This document shows positions 23,901 to 35,900 of a DNA stretch of 64,000 nt, piece by piece. This DNA comes from Colius striatus (lineage: Eukaryota > Chordata > Aves > Coliiformes > Coliidae), in contig NC_084763.1 in assembly GCF_028858725.1 (NCBI RefSeq), positions 57,435,152 to 57,499,151 on the forward strand, written 5' to 3'. Within the stretch, counting starts at the first letter, position 1; each line of letters opens with the position of its first letter. Below the pieces are notes generated by a model, which had not been told where the DNA came from, did no database searches, and worked only from the letters and a program-made list of their open reading frames with translations. A program made the translations under genes and the position numbers.

Positions 23901-26900
23901 CAAATCTTTCTGCCACAACTGCAGAAGGCACAAGAGCTGATTTTTAGGGCAAGCACAGCCTTTACAGGGAGAAAGGTCTGTAGAGAAAGGCTGGAAGAAG
24001 AAAGTTCCTCAGGTGCTGCACAGAGCAAGTCACTGCTGCGAGATTTTAGCTCAGGCATTTCATCCTTGGCTAGAGGAAACCTTCCCTGTTGGATGTTTGC
24101 ATTGGATAGAGCATGGAAAGCCTGACAATGTGGCTTGAAATCCTTATCAAGGCTGCCTCTGAGCACTCAGCATAGTTCAGCTGCTCTGGATGGCTTCTCT
24201 GGGAGCTGGTTGATGAAGAGATGCCCCCACCTCCCCTTGCAGGCAGGAGCAGAGATAGCTTGCACTATTGTGTCTTTTTCTTGGAGAGCCTTTGATGAGA
24301 CAACAACAGACAACTAATTAGCCATCAGGAGGGTTGGATTCACTCAGGAGCACTGCTATCTGGTTCCTTCTCTCCCTGAGAACCAGCACTCTGCTAGGAT
24401 GGGACTGAGTCACAGTCTTGGAATCTAGCACAGCTCCTTTTCACTCACAGAGCCTGAGGACTCTGCACCAAAGCATTGCCCTTTGCAAACTGCACAGGGG
24501 GTGGTTCTGCTCCATCCCTGGGAAAGCCAGCAGCCAGTTATATACACCCAATGCCTCAGCACCCCTCCTGGCTTATCCCTCTAGAGGGGAGAGGGCACAA
24601 AGAGAGTGATGGGACAAGGAAAAGCTTCCCTGTTGAGGTGAGGGAGCCCTGGCAGGGGCTGCCCAGATGGGCTGTGGAGGCTCCTTCTCTGGAGACATTC
24701 CAGCCCAGCTGGATGAGTCCCTGTGTGCCCTGCTCTAGGTGGTGCTGCTCTGGCAGGGGGGTTGCACTGGATGAGCTTTGCAGCTCCCTCCCAGCCCTTG
24801 TGATTCTGTAGGAGTAGCAACAGTGGTGTGAAGAGGAAGCAATGCCTCCCAGCTCCTACCCAAAGTCCTCCTCTGTGACAGCTTGATGTAGAGTCAACAA
24901 GAGGCATTTCAAGTACCAAAGTACTGGAAGGTAGGATGGAAGTGTAGCAGGAGGCTCCCACGTGGGGTGGGGTTGCAGCAGAGCTGTTACTACATCTCAC
25001 TGCTGTGTTCCAGGCATAAGCTGCTGGTGCCTTGTGCTCAACTCAAACTGAAGAACCAAGTTGGCTTTGGATGGTGCCTAGTTATCATGCCAAGGAAAGC
25101 CTGAGCTACTTAAGCTGGTGGTAGGCTTTAATGCATTGGCTGCTGGTGTTTTAATGGCAACAAGACAGCTTTGGGGAGATGGAAACAGGTTTGCTCGCTG
25201 CACATCCACAGCCAGTCTAGTACTAAGTGGGGCTTTAGCTGGGTGAGGAGTGACAAAGCAGTGGGCTAAAGCAGAAGCTGATTGCAAAAGCAGGATGCTC
25301 AGTTCTAGTCATCTTTGTGTCCTTCTCCCTTGTCCTTAGAGAAATGGGCTGGTGGCTGATAGGGCTGTGACAAAGGCTTGACTCAGTGCTCTTAAAGGTC
25401 TCTTCCAGCTGAAATGATGCTATGATCTACCAGAGATGCTGTCCTCTTCTCTCCTGTGCCAGTCAAAAGGCTCATGTAGCCTCAGACACAAGCAGGAGTA
25501 GTTTTTCTCCTGACATATAACCACAGGCAGGAAAGCTTGAAGAAATAGTTCTGTCACCAGGAGGGATGTTTGGGAATCACAAACACAAAGCTTCTGTTCA
25601 TCAGCCAGTGCAAACTGGGAGCTTGAAGCTGTCAGAGGTTCAAGAGGGGTGTATAACAGTGTGAGAGTACAAGGGAGAGAGGTTCACACTGAACAATCCT
25701 GTTCCCAGGCATCGGGTGTTATTTCAGGAGCACCAACCAAGCTGTTGGACATCTTGCATGCAATTAACTGAGTGCACTTTCATTTCAAGCATTAGTGGTT
25801 TTATTTACCAACCTGTTGCAGGTGTGGAAGTATAAATGCCATGTGAGGGCTTTGCACTGCTGAATGACCATTGCTTTTGGATGTCAAAACTAAGCCAGCT
25901 GTTTCCATTGATGTGCAGGATTTGCAGGGATCCCTTCAGGCTGCCTCAGGGATGCTTCACATGATGCTTTCTGACACAAGCTTTAACTCTTCAAGCACTG
26001 AATGCCCAGCAGCCCAGACTATGAGAAATACTCCTCAGGGTGCAGGGAATAACACACACACACAGAGATGGATGCAAGGAGAGGAGCACTGTCCCCTGTC
26101 ACACTGCATGGGACAAGGGATGGAGCTGAGCCCTTCTTTTACCCTCAATGTTCTCACATGGAAACCTTTTCTCACATGTGAGACATTTGTGTGTTAGAGC
26201 TGTCCTGCTCTCCTGTGCCTACAAAACAGCCTGTGTCCCTAAACTTATGGGCACTAGCTCAAACTGAACACAACATGGGGTGCTTCAGAGTGTCTCTGAC
26301 TCAGGAAAGACCCATTTCTAAGTACTGCAATTAACAGTGAGTCTTTCTTTCTCTGGTAACAGATAACCTATACTGTTCTTCTTTTGTACCATCATGTTCT
26401 CTTAAACTTCCATTGTTGTATATGCTCACACACACACACACACAAATGCACAAGGCTACTACAAACCCCCTGGCCCTGACCCCTTGCAGCAGCTCTTTCA
26501 GCATGTCCTCAGGGCATTTGACAAAGGGGGATGTATTCAAAAACATGTTTTGCTTGAAGTCATAGTGGCACAACTATTGGGACTACAGTCCATGGCTCTT
26601 CATTCTTTGGCTCCTGTTTTCACTTTCTAGGAAATCAGCACATTAAGCCAAGTACTAGATTTGCATTGAAAGAACAGACATGGAATCACACACAGTCCCA
26701 GCATGGTGGGGGCTGGAAGGGCCCTGCAGAGCTGCCCCAGCCCCTGCTCCAGCAGCTTCCCCTGGCTCAGGGGGCACAGGAATGTGTCCAGGTGGGGTTG
26801 GAGACCTCCTGAGCAGGAGCCTCCACACCCTCCCTGGGCAGCCTGGGCCAGGCTCCCTCCCCTCAGCACCAAAGGAGCTTCTCCTCCTGTGCCAGGGGCA

Positions 26901-29900
26901 CTGCCTGTGTGCCAGCCTGTGCCCCTTGTCCTGTCACTGGCCACCACACAACAAACACTGGCCCCAGACTCTCCATCCCCCTCCTTTAAGTGTTTATCAG
27001 CATTGATAAGGTCTCCTCTGAGCCATCTCCAGGCTGAACAGCCCCAGGTCCCACAGCCTTTCCTCATAGGGAAGATGCTCCAGTCCCCTCAGCATCGTGG
27101 TAGCCCTGCACTGGCCTCTCTGCAGCAGTTTCTTTGCTGCCCACCAGCACTGCCAGGTCCCTCTCCTGGAGCTACTCTCCAGCAGGTCCCCCCCAGCCTG
27201 TGCTGGTGCAGGGGCTTGTTCCTGCCCAGCTGCAGCACTCTGTCCTGGGTGACCCTCAGCAGGTTCCTCACTGACTGGCAGCTCAGCCTCTGGTGCATCA
27301 GCCCATCCTCCCAGTTTGGTGCCAGCAGGGAACTTGCTGAGGGTCTCTCTGTGCTCTCATCCAGGTGATTGATGAAGATGTTGAATGAGACTGGCCCCAG
27401 AACCCATCCCTGTGGAACTGCACTGCCCATAGCCCTCCAGCTCAACTCATCACTGTAGATCACCCTCTGGGCTCTGTCATGCAGCCAGTTCTCACTCCAG
27501 CTCATTGTCCACTCATCTATGGAGCAGGATAAAGGACAGGACTGAGAAAAATCTTCAGGCAGGCATCTAATTAATGTCCAACCTGGATGTTCAATCTGAC
27601 ATTTTTAGCACCAATGTCTCTCTCCCCCAGAAGAAAGCAGATCCTCAGGTACCCATTGCCACAAGCTGACCCTGAGCAGCAGCCAGGATTGGGTTACACA
27701 TCCTTTAGAGGGAAAGCTTCCTCCTTCTGCAGCCCAGCTCAAAGAGGGCATCCTCTTCTGAGGCACTAATATCTCAGCAATAGCTCCAGCAGCAGCTTTA
27801 AACAAGGTGATTGAGGCAGCAGCAGCTGAGCACTCAAGGTAGACCAGTCCTACAAGACCCCTCTCCATCACTAAGCTACTTACCTGGGGTTAGTAGCCCT
27901 CATTGCCCTTTGCATTACCACAATTATTTGTTAACACTTCCACAAGTACCTTAGACAGCCCAAATCTGTCAGCTCTTTCCTTAAAGCATCACTGCAGTGG
28001 TGCAGCAAAGCAGCCCTCCAGCCTCCTCAAAGGGCATTTAAACACAAGTGCTGCAGTTAACTTGCCATTGAATACATCTGCATTAATTGCTTGCATTATT
28101 AACAATGGAATGGCTGCCTAATTAACTGAGAGCAGCACAGGCTACTTTGCTAAATGGTAATTAAATGCTCCACTGCCAGACTGTGTTTTATTCAGCTTCA
28201 AAGGGAACAAACCTACTGTGGATTGCAGCCAGTTTCCCTTCCATCCCTAAAACTGCCCAGTTCTCACTCATGGTTCTCTATGTCTGGAGCCTGGGGAGGT
28301 GATTTCCTTTACATCTTGTCCATCTCCTGGGAGCACTCAGTTAGTTCTCTCCTCTTTTTCTTGGTGGGTTTTGCACATGGGTCTGTGTTTAGTGCACAGT
28401 TTATCTGGAAGCAGCTGTTACTGTTGGTTAACTGGATTCACTTCAGTGAAAAGAGAAGGAGGGACCATGGACAGGGTAATCTAGCCACATGGATAATTAC
28501 TTTAAGCCAGTAGAGCTCTTTTCATGGTCTTCTGTGTATGCTCTTAGCTTACTCCTATACAGAGCAAAACGTTTTAGTGGGGAGTGAACACTCAGCTGCC
28601 ACTTAATCACAAGCATCTAATTGTTTAGGGTGGAAATGATGTTGTTTAACCTTGGCCCTGTTACTGTACTTCAGATGAGAGTTTGCTGGGGCCATTTCTC
28701 AGCTCTTGCTACCTGGATAGTGTTGGATATGAAGACTGTGATCTCTAGCTCTGGCACACACAAAGCAGAGCAGGTGAATCCTTAGGTTTGAGCCCCACGA
28801 CTTGCAAAGGGGATGGAGATGGGAATAGCATTATTACTGTTAAGCAGAGCCCAGCTCAGGATTGTCACATTGCAACTACCACCTCTGTCCTTTGGCAACT
28901 GAGAAGTGGGACTGTGAGAGATACAAGCAGCCCTACTCCTTCCTGTAGGGCTAAGGCAGCCACTGTGACGTTGGCAGGCAGTTTGTCCTTGGCTTTTAAG
29001 GGCATTGACCAATCTCTTTGTGCTTTACTTGGAAGTCTTCTCATTTCTCACTCTCCAGGAAATATGATGCCAATTTCCCTGGCAGTTTTGCTCAGATGTC
29101 AGTAGAGTGTTTCCTGGCTTAGCTGAATTCCATGGTGCTTTTAGGGAAACAATAGACCTTGATGTAGAAGTGGTTAGAGAAAGGCTCATACCCCATCCTC
29201 CTCCCAGTAAGTCGTTTCCCTGCTTGCTGTCCCTGTTAAAAACGCATCCTTATGTCCAGCCTGACCTTGCCTTGCCTAACTGTTGGGTATCTTTCAGTCT
29301 GAAAAGGTCTGTGCCATGCTTTGGTTGTAAAGGCAGGTTCACAGTGAAGTTCTCCTGCCCTGAGCAGCAGCCAGAGCCAGCTGTGTGCCATCCAGATGTG
29401 GCACGTTACCCACTTGCAAGCTGCCACTAACACCAGATGGGCACCTTGCACATCAGACTCAGTTGCCCTCAGCTTGTTGCTGACCCTCACGGAACAGCAG
29501 GAGTAAAAGCATCCTGATGGCTTCCCCAGTTCACAGGTCCTTATAGTTTCAGGTCATTTTAGGCAATTTGCTTCAGCTTCAGGTGTCACATTCTGTTGGG
29601 ACATTTAGAGTGGGATTACACACAACAGCAGACTGTTGAGCTGGGGTGATATTTCTGGCAGCAAAGCTCAGCAAAGGGACAGAGGAGCTGCTAGACTTCA
29701 ATTGGGAACTTCACACCAACCTCAGGACACTGAGAAAGGCGTTGCACAACTTTCCTCTTCTTATTTGTGGCGTGGAGAGGTCACACAGAGCTCATTCCAG
29801 GTTAACATCATCCCTCTTGACTTAGGAGAGGCTGGACAAGCACAGAACAAGCTTTTAGGGAGTCATATTTACACTAGCAAGTGGTCTGTGCGTGCCTGTG

Positions 29901-32900
29901 CTGCAAAGGCTGCCTGCAGAGTGGTTTTAGTCCTGGTGAATGAGAAAGGCTGATGCTTGGAAGCAAACACAGAGCTCACTTCTCTCATTTCCCTGGATTA
30001 ATCTCAAAGGTCTCATGCATTGCTCATGGTGATGTAAAGCCAGAGGAGATTACCTGGCTTTTGAAGTGTGCAGCAAGTTGGATGCTTGCCCTTCTCTGAC
30101 GGCATCCTCGCAGCCTGAGGGATCTCCAGTGAAAACAAGGGACAGAGCACAAAACTGATCCCACCACATCTTTCCAAGCACGTGGCTCTGCCTGCCTGCA
30201 CAACCCATTTCCACAAGGGATATAAATGAGGTTAAGAGCTTAGGTGGCTTGGAAAGCTCAGCTTTTCTTTACAACAGAAGAATCCCTCAAACTACTTGAA
30301 AGATGCCCACAAAAAAAAGGGCAACTGGAGAGCTCCAAGAGCCCACACTATCCCATGCCTCCCAGCATGTGTTTATGACCTGTGGGCCAGCTAATTTGAT
30401 GATTACCTGTTTCCAGGTTTAATTGGCCTTTTCCCTGCAGTTGCTGCTTTGTTGTTGTCAGAGTGGTATGTGGGTGAACCAACTTTCTGCTCAGGAATGG
30501 CCGGTCTAGGAAACCAACCAGCAGTGATTTCATCCCAGTGTATTGTCTGAAGCATGATTAGATTTTCAGATGGAAGTTCTGAAATGATGTATAGGTTTAA
30601 GCAGGAAAATATCTTACTGGGAGTTAAAACCATCATCTGCACCCTTAAGACATGGAAAGAGGAGTGATGGAATAAGTGCATGCACGATGAGAGGGTTTAG
30701 GGGACCTGAGCTCTTGGCCTGCCCTGAATGGATTTGCTTGCAAGTCAATTAAGACATATACTGAGCTCTTATCCTGGATCTGGTTTGGAGGGTTTGAGAT
30801 GTTTGCATGCCAAACTCTTCAGCTGGAGGTCCACAGCCCCAGCATCTCCCTGCCACAGAAGTGAATGGCTCAGGCATCTTGTCAGGAGCCTCCATCAGCA
30901 TCGTCACCGTTGTCACTTCAAAAGAGAGGAGGGATTAAATGTGTTGATGCCCTGCACTGGTGGCAGATGTGGATTAAGGCAATGGTTGACATTGGTTTTG
31001 GTGGGAAGCACAAGCTCCATCCTTTAGCACAGCTCACCTAGAGAGTGGTCACTCTTACTTCCAGCCGTCGGTGCGGCCACATCCCTCAGGCTGGTACTTC
31101 CACTGATACCAAAGGCTACAGGCTCCCACTGGAAGAAACTCTTCTGAAGTTAATTGTCCTTCCTGCTGTCTGCCCTGTGCTAGGCTGCTGACTCAGCTGA
31201 ATGCTCTTGCCTCCTTTCTCCTTCCCCAGTTATCACACTGTGCTGCATCTTCAAGTGCCGCATTCCCCGGACAAGGAAAGAAATCGAAGCGCGGTACGCT
31301 CAGCGCCAGGCAGCCAAGACCTATGCAGACAAACTGGAGACTGTGCCACCACTCAACGAGCTCACAGAGATCCCTGGAGGTACTGCCCTTGCCCACACCC
31401 ACACACCAGACCCGTCTCTTCTGTTGGGGTTGTTTTGTGTATGCGTGGGTCCTCCCTTAGTCTCAGGCAGCTTGTGCTCCTTGGGCACAACGTGAAGACA
31501 TTGCCATGACTTGGGAAGTCCCTCCCTGCCCTCTCCATTCACCTGCATTTGTGGTCATGGAGGTGAAAGGATCAGTTTCTCCATTGATACAAGGTCATCC
31601 CTTCCAAGTTCATGTTTAAACTGTTTGGTTTAAGGGCTGGTTATTGGGTTGGGGGATGTTAGTAGGCAAAAAAGAGTTGTTTCCCATTACTCATACATGT
31701 TTGACCCATTCAGATGGCCAAGAGTGTTTCTGTCACTGCTCTCCACTGCTCTCACTCATCTTTCCTGATTCTGTACCCTAGGCTCTACTGAAACTCTTCT
31801 AACTCTCTCTGGTCATGTCCACTCCAGACCTCTCAACTCCCTGCCTGTGGTGAAAGAAGAAGATGAAATGGCCCTGCAAGGAAATTAGGGGACTGCCTTC
31901 CTGTCTGTCTGTCTGTGGCTTCCCTTTTCTGATGAGATCCACCGCACCCTGGACCCTCTGCTTCTCAGTTCCCTGTCTGCATTTGACCTCTGTTTTCTCA
32001 ATACCTTTTTTAATGAACTTTTTTCCCCTCTTTCCCGTGTCTCTGCAAGCTCCAAGATCCACAGAAACTGCAAGTTTCCTTCACTCAGAATGTGATGCTT
32101 CAGCCCTTGAAATTACTCAGAGAGGCAGATAACACAGTCATAGAAATTCAGTCCCACAGCAGCAAAACACAGAGCTAAGTGCTTGATGGTGGGAACTTGC
32201 ACATGCCTCTATTTCAGAGGGGTTCAGACATCTCACTGTGCCTGTACTATAAACTGAGGATGCACAGACCACTCATGCACAGACCACTCTCTGGAGCTGA
32301 ACCTACTTGGCATGAGCAAGCCCTTGTCCAAACAGTTACATTCTTTTAACCTACTAGGTGGTCCTGCTCTGGCAGGGGGGTTGCACTGGATGAGCTTTCC
32401 AGGTCCCTTCCAACCCTTCAGCCTCTGTGATTCTGTAAAGTCAAAGGTTATCCAAAGGTCTGGTGAATGCATTCTTGTGTGTATGAGCAACCACACATGG
32501 AAGTGCTTAGTATTGTGTCCTTTGATTTTCTGCCCAAAAGGCCAAATCCTGACTCTGTAAGGAGCAGCTATTGGCAGATCCCAGAGGCTGGGAAGGATCA
32601 TGCCTGCAGATAGCAGAAAGCCCAGTTCACTCATTTGTGGCTGCATCCTCTTCCTGCTTAGCTGTTACTGCTGGAAAACCAATAAATGAAGGATGGGAAT
32701 AAGCAGAAGAGACAGAAAGGGTATTTAGGCAGCAGAATGGCTGTTTCACCCCAGCATGCCAGTAACTTTTGGGCTCCTGTAAGCAGCCTTCACACGCCAC
32801 AACCAGGGGATGCAAAGGCTAGTTGCTTCGCTGTAGGTTTAATGAGATCATGGCAAATTACTGCAGCCTGAACTCATGAGTAAATTACCACAAGAAAGCA

Positions 32901-35900
32901 ACCTCCAAGAGGTCATCTGCACCATAAAGATTATCTAAATGCTTGCCCCATTAAGTGTGGAGTTTGGGTAGCTGAGCACTCTTTGACCTTGTGAGAATCC
33001 CAGAATGATGGTCCTGGCGTGGTGCAGAGCAGGAGGCTGGTGCATAACACATTGCTGAGTGGCTGCTGATGGCTGGGTGGCTCGTTAATTTGTGCCCTCT
33101 GAAGCTCCTAATCACTCCCTGGGGCAGATATAAATCTGCTCAAGTCCTCCTGAAGGAGCTGGTACAGGGTGGGAGTCATCCATCTACAAGTATATCATCC
33201 ACATCTACCAAGAAGCCTGCATCAGCACTAGCTGTCTAGACTTTATCCCTTTATTCATGGGGGGAAATGAAAAGGATGTGATTCTTTTCACAGTAGGGAA
33301 GCTGCTAAAGTGGAAGAGCTAGAATTGTGCCATAAAGATGTCTGGTATGCCTCCAGCCCTCAGGACCCAACAGGACTGACTCAGCTGTCAGTGCCTAAAC
33401 AGCTAGATGCAAGAGCTACGTGTGATCAGACCCCCTGGTTTTCCCTTCTTCTGAGATGAATGTGCATCCTGTCCAACCCCCTCCTAAAAACAGAGTCTCA
33501 CTCCATGATTTAGGCATTGCAATGGAAAGTATGCAAATGTTTGGCCTTCATCTCCAGGCTGCTTTGGTCTGTACAGAGCGTGATGCTTTGCCATGTCACC
33601 CCACTGACACTTGGCAGCCCACCTTGATTTATGCACCCATGAAATGCAATGTGTGTCTCTGTCAACTATTTATGTGCTTATGCTGTAACAACCCCTGGTA
33701 GACCCAGTCAAGGCCAGAGAGATGACTTGAGTGGTTTGAATTACTGAGTGGCCATTAAATGCTTTAACATGTCTGTAAGTGTCAAATGCTGTTAATCATG
33801 AATGTATCACAGTGCTGAAATACTCTCACTCCTTGGCATTATTTCACCCTGCTTCACATTCAGTGTGATGGAATATCCCAACTGCCAGATGGTTCTCCAT
33901 GCACTTTTTTGAGTGTCATATATGGCAAGGGCTTTTATTAGTCAGAAATAAAATGGAGGCAAGGCTTGAGTGGATGAAATGCTACTTACAAATGGATCCA
34001 TTTGTGCTCTGTCTCCCAGTCTGTGGGGGAAGAACAAGCAGGACTTGGCCTTTGCTCTGAGTGGAGATGGACTGTTTGGGTCCATGTCCTGGGAGATGTT
34101 GTGTTCTGGTCTGAGGATGCTCCAGCTGGTTTGTTGTGGAGTATACCTGCTTCCTACCTTATTTATCCAGGGTACAGACCCTGCAGTGCTTCTGATTTCC
34201 TTTTCCTTCTTCTCATTCCTTCTGGTTTTAAAATGAGAGTCAGGATTTGCCCTGTGGTTGTAAGAAACAGTCTGTGTTGTTCTACTCCCACTTGCATGTG
34301 CAAAGGAACCAGCAGCTCCAGAGGGAGAGGGGTGATGTTTTACTGCAGTGTGCAGCTGAAGGGATGTTTTAGGTAAACACAACAAGTTCAAGTTTGCTGA
34401 GCACCTGTAAGACATTGCTGCCATTTGGAAGGGACACTGCAGGCATCCATAGCAATGGGAGATTGGGGGCTGCTTGAGCAGATTGGAGTGGCTCCAGGTA
34501 AGGACTGAGACAACTCACCTGTAACAAACTGCCTCCTGAGCCAGGTCACTGTCATCTTTCCTCAACCTGTGACAAAGCCAAGGGAAGGAAGCTCAGCAGT
34601 GACCAATCATCCTCCATTTGCTGAGGTCATTGCTCCATCCTGGCTGATTTTCATTGTTGAGCTGTGTTCACATGGTTGTCTGTTTCCATATCTGATGTCC
34701 ACCTTGGGGACTTTGAGAGAAGGAGGTGATGGGAAGCTTTACACACTTCCAGGGTTGGGGTTGTTTTGGCAGAGCTTTGTACTCTGCTGGTCTTGAGCAA
34801 AGGGAAAGCTTGCCCTAAGAAACACATCACATGTGACCTGTGTTTAAGCACCAGGTTGCTGCTTGAGAGTTCAATGCATGAAACTCTGAGTTCAGCAATG
34901 CTTCTGAGAGAATGAACCACTTCCAGTAGGAGAAATATAACAACAGGTGAAGAAAAGCTTTCTGCTACCAAACCCATTGCCAGATTAATGAAACCTCTGC
35001 AGAACCAGGGTGATGCTGAGGAGTCTTCTCCCCTGTGAGTCCAACACATTCCCAAGTAAAACATTCCATAATTAAAGATATCAGAAGCTTCTTGTAGCTC
35101 CTGTGGTGGGCAGCCAGGCCCATGGTGACTGGATGTGGACAGGACATAAGCTAAGCCTGCTTTTTAGTCTTCTGCTGGGAAAGCCATCATGTGCTTGTCT
35201 GTCTCTGAAAGCAAAGGCCCCCAGCAGAATCCCTGCTGTCCACTCTCAGCTGCAGGAGACACATCCCACACACAAAGTAGGAGAAAAGCCAACCAACAAA
35301 AAAGAAACCCCTCCCAAACCTGAGACAGGTCTGCACTGGATTGCATGAGAGGTGTTTCTGTTCCTTCCTGGGGAAGGAGACAACTCCTCCTTGAAGGTCT
35401 TTGTTGGGAAATGCCTATGGGATGTGCTTACAATGTGCATGGATCTCAGGAGACATTTCCTCCAACAACTCAGCCCTTGCAATGACCAGTTCTGCTTTAC
35501 CCCCTCAGTCCATCCTCCCTAAACAAATACATGCAATGCTGCAAGACTGAGCAGAAGAGCCACACAAACACAGCCCCAGTAGATGCATTTTCCCTTTGCC
35601 CAAGATTTGCCAGCAGGGAGCAGGAGTTTTGCCCTCTTCCTGGCAGCCCAAGTTAACTGCTCTCCTGTTTTCTTTTTCCATCCTTGCATACAGCTCAAGC
35701 TGCAGAAGAAAAAAAGGAAGAAGTTCCCACTGTGTCTGGAAAAGTGGACAAAGCTCAGAGTAAGAAAGAAGGCTCCAAGAAGAAGGATGGTGAAAAGGAC
35801 CAGAAAGAAGGATCCAAGAAAGAAGGGAAGGATGGGGCCAAAAAGAAAGAAGGAGAAAAGGGAGAAAAGGGAGATAAAGGAGATAAAGGAGATAAAGGAG

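Larger units (their letters stand above)
20479..31229 (+). other. TMIE: TMIE intron 2
   Basis: A 10.8 kb intron. It contains CR1 fragments at about 22.7, 24.6, 25.3 and 26.7-27.5 kb, a TCC microsatellite, a G16 tract and a CA repeat. No other exon was recognised in it. Confidence 0.88.
31380..35693 (+). other. TMIE: TMIE intron 3
   Basis: A 4.3 kb intron with one small CR1 3' end at 32.36 kb and a 15-bp duplication at 32.26 kb. Nothing else was recognised in it. Confidence 0.85.

Noticed and set aside
26703..27368. 221-codon plus-strand open frame
   Set aside because: It is antisense to the CR1 copy at 26.68-27.51 kb and reflects its GC-rich composition.
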